Notes under the pieces: generated by a model | What the model was told of the DNA's origin: nothing | What the model saw: the letters and a program-made list of their open reading frames with translations, nothing else | Database searches by the model: none | From: Rhodopseudomonas sp. BR0M22 | GTDB taxonomy: Bacteria; Pseudomonadota; Alphaproteobacteria; Rhizobiales; Xanthobacteraceae | Assembly (NCBI RefSeq): GCF_010907035.1 | Contig: NZ_QUMK01000025.1 | Coordinates: forward strand, 1-64,000 | Direction of reading: 5' to 3' | DNA: 64,000 bases | Position numbers and translations under genes: made by a program | Shown here: one piece after another, positions 43,001-52,951 of the stretch | Layout: every line of letters starts with the position of its first letter | Position numbering within the stretch: the first letter of the stretch is position 1

Positions 43001-43600
43001 ATGTTGCAGGAGATCCCGACCACCACGCCCTCGTTGCGCGAGGCGAGACCTTGCGTCCTCGAGACCGAGCGGCTGACGCTGCGCAAACCGGTTCTCGCCG
43101 ACGTTCAGGCCATCGCCTCGCTCGCCAACGATCGCCGCGTCGTCGAGATGACCCGGCGGATGCCCTTCCCCTATACGCGCGACGACGCCGCGCGCTTCGT
43201 CACTGCGCTGACCCAGGGCCATGACAGCGTGTTTTTGATCGAGGCCGAGGATCTGGAGCCGATCGGTCTGGTCGGCGTCGATTGGAGCGAGCGCGACGCG
43301 CCCGAACTCGGCTATTGGCTCGGCGTCCAGCACTGGGGCAACGGCTACGCCACTGAAGCTGCACGAGCGGTGATCGACTTCACGTTCGACGTGCACGGCG
43401 CCAAGCAGATGATCTCCGGTGCCCGCGTCATCAATCCGGCGTCGCGCAACGTGCTGGAGAAGTGCGGCTTCCAATGGACCGGTGTCGAGCTGCACCGCTT
43501 CGAGTCGATCGGATCGTCGACCCCCGTCGACTGTTTCCGCCTGACCCGCGGGGTGTGGTCGTCGCTGAAGAAGTGGGGCACCACCAAGCGGCGGTGCTGA
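43001..43600 (+). CDS. GNAT-family N-acetyltransferase
   Basis: A 199-residue acetyltransferase of the RimJ/RimL-like group: LETERLTLRKPVLADVQAIA at the start of the fold, YWLGVQHWGNGYATEAARAV (acetyl-CoA-binding A motif, consensus Q/RxxGxG/A) near 110-130, and NPASRNVLEKCGF in the B motif. It could acetylate a protein N-terminus, an antibiotic or a small amine; nothing nearby settles this. The first ATG of the frame is used, 135 bases after rpmA, with AGGAG 7 bases upstream. Confidence 0.88.
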   Translation: MLQEIPTTTPSLREARPCVLETERLTLRKPVLADVQAIASLANDRRVVEMTRRMPFPYTRDDAARFVTALTQGHDSVFLIEAEDLEPIGLVGVDWSERDAPELGYWLGVQHWGNGYATEAARAVIDFTFDVHGAKQMISGARVINPASRNVLEKCGFQWTGVELHRFESIGSSTPVDCFRLTRGVWSSLKKWGTTKRRC

Positions 43601-43635
43601 CCAGCGCCTCGACGCGCCATCATTAAACTGAACGG

Positions 43636-43661
43636 ATCGGCCGGGCTGCGACCCGGCCGAT
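43636..43661 (+). terminator. Stem-loop after the GNAT gene
   Basis: ATCGGCCGGG and CCCGGCCGAT flank the loop CTGCGA, a perfect 10-bp stem followed by GCTGTTTCG. It lies 35 bases after the GNAT stop and is a plausible terminator despite the short T-run. Confidence 0.6.
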
Positions 43662-43811
43662 GCTGTTTCGAGACAGTCGTATCAAGCCGCACCTGCGCTG
43701 TTACCCGCCGCTTAACCACGGCCACACGACCAGCCGCCAGCCTCGGTCAGAACCGAGTTCAGCTCAATCCGCAGGCTGCGTAGGACGGACTTCCAACCAC
43801 GGAGGTTCGAA

Positions 43812-44003
43812 ATGCCCGCTCATCGCTACATCCAAGCCATCCTCGCCCGCGAGCTCGCCGAAGAGATCCAGCCGCTGGCGCCGGCGACGATCGATCAGAT
43901 TGAACGCGCCGCCGAACGTGCTGCGGAAGCGGAAAAGCATCGCGAACGCACCGAGCAAATCGGTTTCCGTTTCGTCGATCTCGACCGCCGTTTCGGCATC
44001 TGA
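43812..44003 (+). CDS. Small conserved-looking protein, paralogue 1
   Basis: A 63-residue, charged, helical protein (MPAHRYIQAILARELAEEIQ... to DRRFGI). GGAGG stands 5 bases before the ATG, a strong sign of real translation. It has no signal or membrane segment. Its second half (RERTEQIGFRFVDLDRRFGI) aligns without gaps with the end of the next small gene (RERARQLGERFSGLTLRVGE), matching in 9 of 20 positions by eye. No function is known to me. Confidence 0.6.
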   Translation: MPAHRYIQAILARELAEEIQPLAPATIDQIERAAERAAEAEKHRERTEQIGFRFVDLDRRFGI

Positions 44004-44133
44004 TTGCGATCGGCACAGCGCGGTCCATCGGCGCTTAACTATCGCCGATCGATCGCGCCGCATCGACCTTCGCACATACGCGATCTTCATCAACGCCGTG
44101 TAGTTAGGCGTGAGTTCGACCAGGGAGGCCGAG

Positions 44134-44307
44134 ATGCCCGATTCGCCCGACCAGACCGTCCCCGTCCGTGACGTGCGCGACGAATTCCGAGCCGACCTCG
44201 ACGCTTTCGAGGCGACCGAACGCAAGTTGCTGACCGAAGAACGCCGCGAACGCGCGCGCCAGCTCGGCGAACGCTTCAGCGGGCTGACGCTGCGGGTCGG
44301 CGAGTAA
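44134..44307 (+). CDS. Small conserved-looking protein, paralogue 2
   Basis: A 57-residue, highly charged, helical protein beginning MPDSPDQTVP. GGGAGG stands 5 bases before the ATG. The last 20 residues align with the previous small protein (see that entry). An in-frame GTG at 44110 is less likely. Its stop directly abuts the stop of the convergent EamA gene (no bases between). Function unknown. Confidence 0.6.
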   Translation: MPDSPDQTVPVRDVRDEFRADLDAFEATERKLLTEERRERARQLGERFSGLTLRVGE

Positions 44308-45213
44308 TCAGCTGCGATCCGCCGCCCTCGATGCGCCGCGTTCGCGCCAGCCGAGATACAGCCCGGCCGCGATGATGATCGCGACCCCGGCCACCGTCGC
44401 CCGCGACGGCACATCGCCGAACAGCAGCCAGCCGAACGCGGCGGCGAAGATGATCATCGTGTACTGATACGGCACCACGACGCTCGCCGGCGCCAGCCGC
44501 AAGGAACGGTTGACGCATAGCAATCCAACCGCCGACACCGCGCCCGAAATCGCGAACCACACCAGATCGGTCGCCGACGGCGTGATCCAGCCCGACGGTG
44601 CCAGCACCAGCCCCAGCAACAGCGTGCCGACGAACTGCTGCGACGCCAGCACCATGTCGGGAGTCTGGCGCAGGAATCGCGTCAGCAACAGCAGACCGGC
44701 GAACAGCACACTGGCCAGGATCGCGATCAGCGCCGGCCAGCTCATCGTCTGGGCCGACGGCTGCAGCGCGATCAGCACGCCGACAAAACCGGTGACGATC
44801 GCAATTCCGCGCGGCCGGTCGATGGTCTCGCCGAGGAACAACGCGGCGCCGACCGACACGAACAGCGACGACGCCAGATAGAAGGTGATGACGTCGGCGA
44901 GCGGCAGATAAACGGTGGCCAGATAGAACACTGCGACTTCGCAGGCCGCGATCAGTGTCCGCGCCAATTGCAGACCCGGCCGCTCCAGCCGCAGGAACGC
45001 CGAGCGCTGGCGCCAGATCAGCGGCGACAGCACGAACAGCCCGGCCAGCGCCCGCAGCACCAGGAGCTGCCCGACCGAATAGATCGCGACCACTGTTTTG
45101 CCGGCCGCATCGGCGAACGAAAACGCCAGCATCGCCAGCAGCATCAGCAGGATGCCGGCGATACGGGACGTGCGCGGGTCGGACCCGGTGGTGATTTTGG
45201 CGAACAGCCCCAT
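44308..45213 (-). CDS. EamA/DMT-family transporter
   Basis: A 301-residue inner-membrane protein with about ten TM helices in two EamA repeats. The N-terminal repeat covers about 15-140, the C-terminal one about 155-290. The substrate is unknown; relatives export amino acids or metabolites. A cytoplasmic C-terminus (LGWRERGASRAADRS) is basic. It is monocistronic: obgE starts divergently 151 bases away, and the small gene 44134-44307 converges on it. Confidence 0.88.
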   Translation of the reverse strand: MGLFAKITTGSDPRTSRIAGILLMLLAMLAFSFADAAGKTVVAIYSVGQLLVLRALAGLFVLSPLIWRQRSAFLRLERPGLQLARTLIAACEVAVFYLATVYLPLADVITFYLASSLFVSVGAALFLGETIDRPRGIAIVTGFVGVLIALQPSAQTMSWPALIAILASVLFAGLLLLTRFLRQTPDMVLASQQFVGTLLLGLVLAPSGWITPSATDLVWFAISGAVSAVGLLCVNRSLRLAPASVVVPYQYTMIIFAAAFGWLLFGDVPSRATVAGVAIIIAAGLYLGWRERGASRAADRS

Positions 45214-45361
45214 ATTGGCCCGGATGGTTGTGACCGCCGCTTATCGCCCCGGGGCGCTGGCCGGAGCAAGGCGGCCGAGGGTCGCTTCGACTTTCAGACC
45301 GTCTCGGCCGTCCAGACTGATCGAAGTGTTGCCGCGCCCCCCGACCTTACGATACGGATGA

Positions 45362-46426
<1,065 letters not shown>

Positions 46427-46566
46427 ACCCTCGCAGTTGGCCGGATGACGGCAGATCTGCCGGTCCGTTCGCACGGCTTGCGTAGGCCGGCCCGGTGCTG
46501 CAGAACGGGCCTCTTCCTGCCAGTCGCCCCGCTTTGCGGGCCGTGACCTCGTGATCGATACTCCCC

Positions 46567-47697
46567 ATGACCAGCCCCAAGCTCCACGATTTCCGCCGTA
46601 TCGTCGTCAAGGTCGGCTCGTCGCTGCTGATCGACTCCGCCGCCGGTGAGGTGCGAGCCGGGTGGCTGACGGCGCTCGCCGCCGACATTGCCGAGCTGCA
46701 TCGCGGCGGCCGTGATGTGATGGTGGTGTCGTCCGGCTCGATTGCGCTGGGACGAAGCCGGCTGAAGCTGCCGCGCGGGCCGCTGAAGCTCGAGGAGAGC
46801 CAGGCCGCCGCCGCGGTCGGCCAGATCGAGCTGGCGCGAACCTGGTCGGAAGTGCTCGGCGCTCACGGCATCGGCGCCGGACAGATCCTGGTGACGTTCC
46901 AGGACACCGAGGAACGCCGGCGCTATCTCAACGCCCGCTCGACCATCGGCAAGCTGCTGGAATGGCACGCCGTGCCGGTGATCAACGAGAACGACACCGT
47001 CGCCACCACCGAGATCCGTTACGGCGACAATGACCGGCTCGCGGCGCGGGTCGCCACGATGGCGAGCGCCGATCTGCTGATTCTGCTGTCCGATATCGAC
47101 GGATTGTACACCGCACCGCCCGGCAGCAATCCTGACGCCACGTTGATCCCGGTGGTCGACTCGATCACCGCCGAGATCGAAGGCATGGCCGGTGCGGCCG
47201 GCTCGGAGCTGTCGCGCGGCGGCATGCGGACCAAGATCGAGGCGGCCAAGATCGCGACCTCGGCCGGAACGCATATGCTGATCGCCTCAGGCAAGATCGA
47301 TCATCCGCTCAAGGCGATCGCCGAGGGCGGCAAATGCACCTGGTTCCTGACGCCCGCCAACCCGGTCACCGCGCGAAAGCGCTGGATCGCCGGCTCGCTT
47401 GAGCCGAAGGGCACGCTGACGATCGACGCCGGCGCGGTCAGTGCGCTGCGCGCTGGCAAAAGCCTGCTGCCGGCCGGGGTGATCCGTGTCGACGGCCAGT
47501 TCTGCCGCGGCGACGCGGTGATCGTCCGCGGTCCCGACACCGACGAGATCGGTCGCGGTCTGGTCGCTTACGACGCCGAGGACGCCGACAAGATCAAAGG
47601 ACGGTCGTCGCCCGACGTGATGATGATCCTCGGCATCACCGGCCGCGCCGAGATGATCCATCGCGACGATCTTGTGGTCGGGACAGCGCCGGCCTGA
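46567..47697 (+). CDS. proB: Glutamate 5-kinase
   Basis: A 376-residue first enzyme of proline synthesis, phosphorylating glutamate with ATP. The amino-acid-kinase domain (about 8-260) contains [33 protein letters not shown] and [19 protein letters not shown]-terminal PUA domain (about 280-370) is present, as in most bacterial ProB. Proline feedback inhibition is usual in the family. The next gene of the pathway, proA, is co-directional but separated by the opposite-strand parDE pair. Confidence 0.96.
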   Translation: MTSPKLHDFRRIVVKVGSSLLIDSAAGEVRAGWLTALAADIAELHRGGRDVMVVSSGSIALGRSRLKLPRGPLKLEESQAAAAVGQIELARTWSEVLGAHGIGAGQILVTFQDTEERRRYLNARSTIGKLLEWHAVPVINENDTVATTEIRYGDNDRLAARVATMASADLLILLSDIDGLYTAPPGSNPDATLIPVVDSITAEIEGMAGAAGSELSRGGMRTKIEAAKIATSAGTHMLIASGKIDHPLKAIAEGGKCTWFLTPANPVTARKRWIAGSLEPKGTLTIDAGAVSALRAGKSLLPAGVIRVDGQFCRGDAVIVRGPDTDEIGRGLVAYDAEDADKIKGRSSPDVMMILGITGRAEMIHRDDLVVGTAPA

Positions 47698-47699
47698 AT

Positions 47700-47996
47700 T
47701 CATCTGAAATCTTCAGGGGTGATGTCCTGTCGTCCGTGCAGGACACGGATAACAGCCACACCATCTTTCAAGGGAACATAGTACAGCACGTAGCTTCCCG
47801 ACGGGAAGCTACGTAGTTCCGGTAAGAGCTCCGAGCGCGTCCGTCCCAGCAAAGGCGATTGCGCCAGGATGTCGAACACTTTTTCAATCTGTTCCAGTAA
47901 CCGATCCGCAGCTTTGATATTGTCGTCGGCAACGAAACGCCAGATCGCGGCAATGTCGCGCTCGGCCTGCGGACTTTTACGCGCTCTATTGGTCAC
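47700..47996 (-). CDS. parE: ParE-family toxin
   Basis: A 98-residue RelE/ParE-superfamily toxin, recognised by the segment SPQAERDIAAIWRFVADDN, LLEQIEKVFDILAQSPLLGR, and the end YYVPLKDGVAVIRVLHGRQD. ParE toxins poison DNA gyrase. Start GTG 47996 is chosen because it overlaps the antitoxin stop by 11 bases; the longer frame runs through the antitoxin gene. Its stop is two bases from the proB stop (convergent). Confidence 0.85.
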   Translation of the reverse strand: MTNRARKSPQAERDIAAIWRFVADDNIKAADRLLEQIEKVFDILAQSPLLGRTRSELLPELRSFPSGSYVLYYVPLKDGVAVIRVLHGRQDITPEDFR

Positions 47997-48243
47997 GTTC
48001 CGCAGCCAGCCGCTTGCGGCCTTCGGCTTTGATGCGCTCAAACATATCGCCGACTTCTTCCATCGGCCCGCTGTCCAGCCCCTTCTGGATCTCAGTGCGC
48101 AGTGCTTCGAGCTTGGCCTCGCGCGCCTGCATCTGGCGCAGGCTTTCCCGCACGACATCGCCGGCGGTCTCGTAGCGTCCGCTTTCGACCAGACTGTCGA
48201 CGAACGCCGCAGAGTGCTCGTCGAGGGTGTAGCTGCCGGCCAT
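47986..48243 (-). CDS. parD: ParD-family antitoxin
   Basis: An 85-residue type II antitoxin. The N-terminal ribbon-helix-helix (about 1-50: YTLDEHSAAFVDSLVESGRY, TAGDVVRESLRQM) binds the operon's promoter, and the C-terminal part neutralises ParE. The pair is translated together, antitoxin first. It lies between proB and proA on the opposite strand. The ATG is preceded by AAGGAG. Confidence 0.87.
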   Translation of the reverse strand: MAGSYTLDEHSAAFVDSLVESGRYETAGDVVRESLRQMQAREAKLEALRTEIQKGLDSGPMEEVGDMFERIKAEGRKRLAAERDQ

Positions 48244-48366
48244 GGGAGCCTCCTTGAGCAGATTTCAAAAGGATAGGGATCACCCGGTGTCCCTGCAACC
48301 GGCTTGGCGTACCGGCGTTTTCCGCCTATTTACATGACGCACCACGGATTTTTCAGGCTTACCCCT

Positions 48367-49659
48367 ATGACCGCCTCGCTCAAAGCCATCGACGGCAGCG
48401 CCGAACTGACGACGCTGATGACCGACCTGGGTCGGCAGGCCCGCGCTGCTGCGCGGATCCTGGCACTGGCGCCGCCGGAGCAGAAGAACCGCGCGCTCGA
48501 AGCGATGGAGCGCGCGATCCGGGCCGGTGCCGACAAAATTCTGGCGGCAAATGCCGAGGATGTCGCCGATGCGAAAGCGGCCGGCACCACGTCGGCATTC
48601 TTGGACAGACTAACGCTGACGCCGGCGCGCGTCGAAGCGATGGCCGAAGGCATCGCGGTGGTGCGCGGCATTGCCGACCCGGTCGGCACCGTGACCGAAA
48701 GCTGGCAGCGGCCGAATGGAATGACCATCGAGCGCGTCCGCGTGCCGCTCGGGGTCGTGGCGGTGATTTTCGAAAGCCGGCCCAATGTGGCCGCCGACGC
48801 CGGCGTGCTGTGTTTGAAGTCCGGCAACGCCGTGATCCTGCGCGGCGGCTCGGAGAGCTTCCGCTCCTGCCGCGCGATCCACGATTGCCTGGTGCAGGGG
48901 CTACGTGAAGCCGGACTGCCGGATGCGGCGATTACTTTGGTGCCGACTCGCGACCGGACCGCGGTGGGGCTGCTGCTCGGCGGGCTCGACGGCGCGGTCG
49001 ATGTCATCGTGCCGCGCGGCGGCAAGAGCCTGGTGGCCCGCGTCGAAAGCGAAGCGCGGGTGCCGGTGTTCGCGCATCTGGAAGGCGTCAATCACGTCTA
49101 TGTCGATCGCAGCGCTGATCTCGAGATGGCCAAGTCGATCGTGCTGAATGCCAAGATGCGCCGCACGGGCGTCTGCGGCGCAGCCGAAACGCTGCTGATC
49201 GATCGCGCGGCCGCTGCAACGCATCTCGCGCCGCTGGTGACGATGCTGATCGATTCCGGGTGCGAAGTGCGCGGCGACCAAGCTGTGCAACAGGCCGACC
49301 CGCGCGTGAAGTCGGCGAGCGATGAGGACTGGGACACCGAGTATCTCGACGCGGTGATCGCGGCCAAGACCGTGGACGGCGTCGATGCGGCGATCGCGCA
49401 TATCCACGACCACGGCTCGCACCACACCGATGCCATCGTCGCCGAGGACGCGCAGGCCGCCGCGAAATTTCTCAGCGAGGTCGACTCCGCGATCGTACTG
49501 CACAACGCCTCGACGCAGTTCGCCGACGGCGGCGAATTCGGCTTCGGCGCCGAGATCGGAATTGCGACGGGCAAATTCCACGCGCGCGGACCGGTCGGCG
49601 CCGAACAGCTCACGACGTTCAAGTATCGCATCCATGGCAGCGGTCAGACCCGGCCGTGA
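48367..49659 (+). CDS. proA: Gamma-glutamyl phosphate reductase
   Basis: A 430-residue NADPH-dependent enzyme of proline synthesis, an aldehyde-dehydrogenase-superfamily member. Key segments are [47 protein letters not shown] (catalytic Cys) and [22 protein letters not shown]. Start [10 protein letters not shown] is chosen; 21 upstream codons are open but contain a probable parDE promoter region. It follows parD after 123 bases and is 24 bases before nadD. Confidence 0.95.
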   Translation: MTASLKAIDGSAELTTLMTDLGRQARAAARILALAPPEQKNRALEAMERAIRAGADKILAANAEDVADAKAAGTTSAFLDRLTLTPARVEAMAEGIAVVRGIADPVGTVTESWQRPNGMTIERVRVPLGVVAVIFESRPNVAADAGVLCLKSGNAVILRGGSESFRSCRAIHDCLVQGLREAGLPDAAITLVPTRDRTAVGLLLGGLDGAVDVIVPRGGKSLVARVESEARVPVFAHLEGVNHVYVDRSADLEMAKSIVLNAKMRRTGVCGAAETLLIDRAAAATHLAPLVTMLIDSGCEVRGDQAVQQADPRVKSASDEDWDTEYLDAVIAAKTVDGVDAAIAHIHDHGSHHTDAIVAEDAQAAAKFLSEVDSAIVLHNASTQFADGGEFGFGAEIGIATGKFHARGPVGAEQLTTFKYRIHGSGQTRP

Positions 49660-49683
49660 TGCAGCCCTGTCGCCGAGGCTGAG

Positions 49684-50316
49684 GTGACGACGGACTTCGC
49701 GGCAGCCCGCCGCGCGATTCCGCCGTTCACCCCCGGAATGCGGATCGGCCTGCTCGGGGGCTCGTTCAATCCGCCGCATCTGGCGCATCGCGCGATCAGT
49801 CAGTTCGCAATCAAGAAATTGAAGCTCGACCGGGTGTGGTGGCTGGTGTCGCCGGGTAACCCGCTGAAGGATATCTCGAGCCTGCGCGAGATCGATGCCC
49901 GCGTTGCCGCCGCGCAGGCGATCGCGGACGATCCGCGGATCCAGGTCAGTCGTCTCGAAGCCGTCATCGGCACCCGCTACACTGCCGACACTCTCCGCTA
50001 TCTGCGCCGGCATTGTGCCGGCGCTCGCTTCGTCTGGATCATGGGCGCCGATAATTTGGCTCAGTTCCATCGCTGGCAGCAGTGGCAGCAGATCGCGGCC
50101 GAGGTCCCGATCGCGGTGATCGACCGGCCGCCGACCAGCCTTCGCGCGTTGGCATCTCCCGCCGCGCAGCGCCTGATCCGCGCACGACTTCCTGCTAACG
50201 AGGCAGCCAAGCTGGCAGATTGCGATCCGCCGGCTTGGGTGTTTCTGACGGGGCTGAAATCGCCGGTGTCCTCGACCGCGTTGCGGAACCCCGATGGAAG
50301 CTGGAAGACATGCTGA
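49684..50316 (+). CDS. nadD: Nicotinate-nucleotide adenylyltransferase
   Basis: A 210-residue enzyme joining nicotinate mononucleotide and ATP into deamido-NAD. The nucleotidyl-transferase motif is [15 protein letters not shown] (H/xxH pattern), and the C-terminal SSTALR equals the usual ISSTxIR. The N-terminus carries about 18 extra residues before [11 protein letters not shown] 49684 is used since GAGG lies just upstream, but the internal ATG 49738 is possible. nadD-rsfS-rlmH is a widespread order. Confidence 0.93.
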   Translation: MTTDFAAARRAIPPFTPGMRIGLLGGSFNPPHLAHRAISQFAIKKLKLDRVWWLVSPGNPLKDISSLREIDARVAAAQAIADDPRIQVSRLEAVIGTRYTADTLRYLRRHCAGARFVWIMGADNLAQFHRWQQWQQIAAEVPIAVIDRPPTSLRALASPAAQRLIRARLPANEAAKLADCDPPAWVFLTGLKSPVSSTALRNPDGSWKTC

Positions 50317-50511
50317 TCGCGGGCGCTGGACTCTCGTCGCGCAGCACCCCACATCGGACCTGTGACTTTTGCGAGACGGCACCGCAGCCTCGTGGACTCG
50401 CCAAGGCCACCTGGATTCCACTTGGCTGGAAATTGCTTTAGAATGAACTGGGCGCGCCGAGAGTCGGTGCGCACGATACAGTGAAAGGAAAGGTCCCTGA
50501 CCACTTCTGTA

Positions 50512-50979
50512 TTGTCCTCGTCGGCTTTGCCGAAATCGGTCGCGGCAAAGGTAACGCGGTCCGCGTCAAACAGGACTGCGCCGGTACCGTCCCCCGAAGC
50601 GATCGCGCCGGTTGCTCCGCAGTTGAAAACTGCGCCTGATGCCGAGGCGACGCTGCAACTGATCCTCTCCCGCCTCGACGACATGAAGGCGGAAGAGACG
50701 GTAACCATCGACCTCCGCGGCAAATCAGCGATGTTCGACTACGTGGTCGTCACCAGCGGGCGGGCTAACCGCCATGTCGGTGCGATTGCCGAGAACGTCG
50801 TCAAGGCGCTGAAGCAGGCCGGCATCGCCGCCCCGCACGTCGAAGGCTTGCCGAATTGCGATTGGGTGCTGATCGACAGCGGCGACGTGGTGTTGCACGT
50901 CTTCCGCCCCGAGGTCCGCGAGTTCTACAACCTCGAACGGTTGTGGACCCAGGGACCGTCGCCGGCAAAGACGCTGTAG
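50512..50979 (+). CDS. rsfS: Ribosome silencing factor RsfS
   Basis: A 155-residue RsfS/Iojap protein that binds L14 and blocks subunit joining in starvation. The conserved domain (about 45-150) has DLRGKSAMFDYVVVTSGRAN, NCDWVLIDSGDVVLHVF and EVREFYNLERLW. About 45 residues of Ala/Pro-rich sequence precede it. The start is uncertain: TTG 50512 is used here, but AAAGGAAAGG sits just before CTG 50497, five codons upstream. A later start nearer the domain is possible. The 195-base gap from nadD shows no other gene. Confidence 0.88.
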   Translation: MSSSALPKSVAAKVTRSASNRTAPVPSPEAIAPVAPQLKTAPDAEATLQLILSRLDDMKAEETVTIDLRGKSAMFDYVVVTSGRANRHVGAIAENVVKALKQAGIAAPHVEGLPNCDWVLIDSGDVVLHVFRPEVREFYNLERLWTQGPSPAKTL

Positions 50980-51063
50980 CCGCAGCGCTGGGCGTCGTCG
51001 CGCCCGAACGGCGCGAGACCGAATGATGATTGGCGCGGTTGCGCGCGAAGGGCGCGTCAGCCG

Positions 51064-51546
51064 ATGCGATTGACTGTTGTTGCTGTCGGCAAGTTGAAGC
51101 AGGGACCGGAGCGCGAGCTTGCCGAGCGGTATCGTTCGCGGTTCGACGATCTCGGCCGCAAACTCGGCTTCCGCGGGCTCGATGTTCATGAAATCGCCGA
51201 AAGCCGCGCCCGCGAGGCGCCGGCACGGATGGCGGAGGAAGCAGCCGCAATCGCCGCCCAGGTGCCGGACGGAGCGATGCTGGTCACGCTCGACGAGCGC
51301 GGCCAAAGCCTCGGCAGCGTCGCCTTCGCCAACCAGCTCGGGCGCTGGCGAGACGAGCAGGTGAGCGGTACTATTTTCGTGATCGGCGGTGCCGACGGAC
51401 TTTCGCCTGAATTGCGGCGCAAGGGAAAGTTGAGCCTGTCGTTCGGTGCGGCGACCTGGCCGCATCAGATGGTCCGCGTCCTGCTGCTGGAGCAGATTTA
51501 TCGGGCCGCGACGATCTTGGCAGGACATCCTTATCATCGTGCGTAA
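51064..51546 (+). CDS. rlmH: 23S rRNA (pseudouridine1915-N3)-methyltransferase
   Basis: A 160-residue SPOUT-class enzyme methylating pseudouridine 1915 of 23S rRNA in assembled 70S ribosomes. The knot region contains FVIGGADGLSPELRRKGKLS, SFGAATWPHQMVRVLLLEQI and YRAATILAGHPYHRA. MRLTVVAVGKLK is the classical start. The start follows GGGCGCGTCAGCCG, only a weak ribosome site. It ends 20 bases before the EnvC-like gene, so these are probably co-transcribed. Confidence 0.97.
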   Translation: MRLTVVAVGKLKQGPERELAERYRSRFDDLGRKLGFRGLDVHEIAESRAREAPARMAEEAAAIAAQVPDGAMLVTLDERGQSLGSVAFANQLGRWRDEQVSGTIFVIGGADGLSPELRRKGKLSLSFGAATWPHQMVRVLLLEQIYRAATILAGHPYHRA

Positions 51547-51565
51547 CCGACGCCGTAGTGACCCG

Positions 51566-52951
51566 ATGCATGCACCGCGCGCCTCCGCTGCGAGTGACGA
51601 AGCGACCGCCTCGTTCTGGCGGCCCGCAGCGCTGTTGTCCGCCGGCATCGCCGTCGGCGGCCTGCTCGGCGGCGATCTTGGGCACGCGCTGATCGCTCCG
51701 GCAGCGGCCCAGACCGCACCGGCCAAGACCACGGCGGCGCCGTCGATGGCCGATCTGATCAAGCAGCACGAGCAGGAACTGGAGGCGGCTCGGGCGCAGC
51801 AAAAGAGCGCCGCGGAGCAGCAGGACAAGCTCAAGGCCGATCTGGCCGCGATCGGCGCCGACCGGACCAAACTCAACCAGGAACTGATCGACGTCGCCGC
51901 CAAGGTGCGGACGGTGGAAACCCGCATCAGCGACGCTGAAGCCCGTCTTCGCCCGCTCGACGCCCGCGAGACCGAAATCCGGAGCTCTCTGGATCAGCGT
52001 CGCGACGAGATCGGCGAGGTTTTGGCGGCCCTGCAACGCGCCGGCCGCCGCGCTCCGCCGGCGCTGCTGGTGCGCCCGGAAGATGCACTGGAGTCGCTGC
52101 GCACCGCGATCCTGCCCGGCGCGGTGGTGCCCGAGCTGCGCACCCGAGCCGAGCGGCTTGCAACCGACCTCGGCGAACTGATCGCCGTGCGCCAGAAGAT
52201 CGCCACCGAGCGCGACCAGCTCGCCGCGGACCGGAGCCGCATGACCACGGACCAGACCCGGCTGACGGCGCTGGTCGAGGAACGTCAGCGACAACAGAGT
52301 GCGGTCGAGAAGGACATTGAATCCGAGCGCGGCCGGGCGCTGACGCTGTCGCGTCAGGTCGACAGCCTGCAGGGCCTGATCGCCAAGATGGAGCAGGACC
52401 TCAAGAGCGCCGCGAAAGCCGCCGCAGCCGCCGATCAAAAGGGCGCGCCGGCTTCGGGCAAACCCAATCTGGCTGCGCTGAAGGATCCCGGCCGGCTCAG
52501 CCCGGCGATCGCCTTTGCCTCCGCCAAGGGGATGCTGCGGCTGCCGGTCAACGGCACCAAGATCCGCGAATTCGGCCGCCCCGACGGGGTCGGCGGCGTC
52601 GAGCGCGGGATCTCACTGGCGACGCGCGCCGGAGCCCAGATTACGACACCTTGCGATGGTTGGGTGGTGTATGCAGGGCCTTTCCGCTCCTATGGACAAC
52701 TCTTGATCCTCAACGCCGGTGGCGGATATCATGTCCTGATCGCCGGGATGGAGCGCATTTCAGTCAATATCGGCCAGTTCGTGCTCACGGGAGAGCCGGT
52801 CGCGACGATGGGGTCGACGTCGCGGGTCGCCTCGATCCTCGCGGCCAACGCCAGTCAGCCCGTGCTCTACGTCGAGTTCCGTAAAGACGGCACTCCCATC
52901 GATCCTGGCCCATGGTGGGCCGCAAATGAAGGCGAAAAGGTTCGCGGATGA
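51566..52951 (+). CDS. EnvC-like murein hydrolase activator (degenerate LytM domain)
   Basis: A 461-residue envelope protein: signal or TM segment (about 22-48), long coiled coil (about 58-290) and a C-terminal LytM/M23 domain (about 330-455). In active M23 peptidases the metal ligands come from HxxxD and HxH; here the segment reads ERGISLATRAG and later YHVLIAGM, so ligands are missing and catalysis is unlikely. This matches EnvC, which activates cell-separation amidases. Start ATG 51566 is used; 40 earlier open codons overlap rlmH. It overlaps ctpA by ATGA. Confidence 0.87.
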   Translation: MHAPRASAASDEATASFWRPAALLSAGIAVGGLLGGDLGHALIAPAAAQTAPAKTTAAPSMADLIKQHEQELEAARAQQKSAAEQQDKLKADLAAIGADRTKLNQELIDVAAKVRTVETRISDAEARLRPLDARETEIRSSLDQRRDEIGEVLAALQRAGRRAPPALLVRPEDALESLRTAILPGAVVPELRTRAERLATDLGELIAVRQKIATERDQLAADRSRMTTDQTRLTALVEERQRQQSAVEKDIESERGRALTLSRQVDSLQGLIAKMEQDLKSAAKAAAAADQKGAPASGKPNLAALKDPGRLSPAIAFASAKGMLRLPVNGTKIREFGRPDGVGGVERGISLATRAGAQITTPCDGWVVYAGPFRSYGQLLILNAGGGYHVLIAGMERISVNIGQFVLTGEPVATMGSTSRVASILAANASQPVLYVEFRKDGTPIDPGPWWAANEGEKVRG

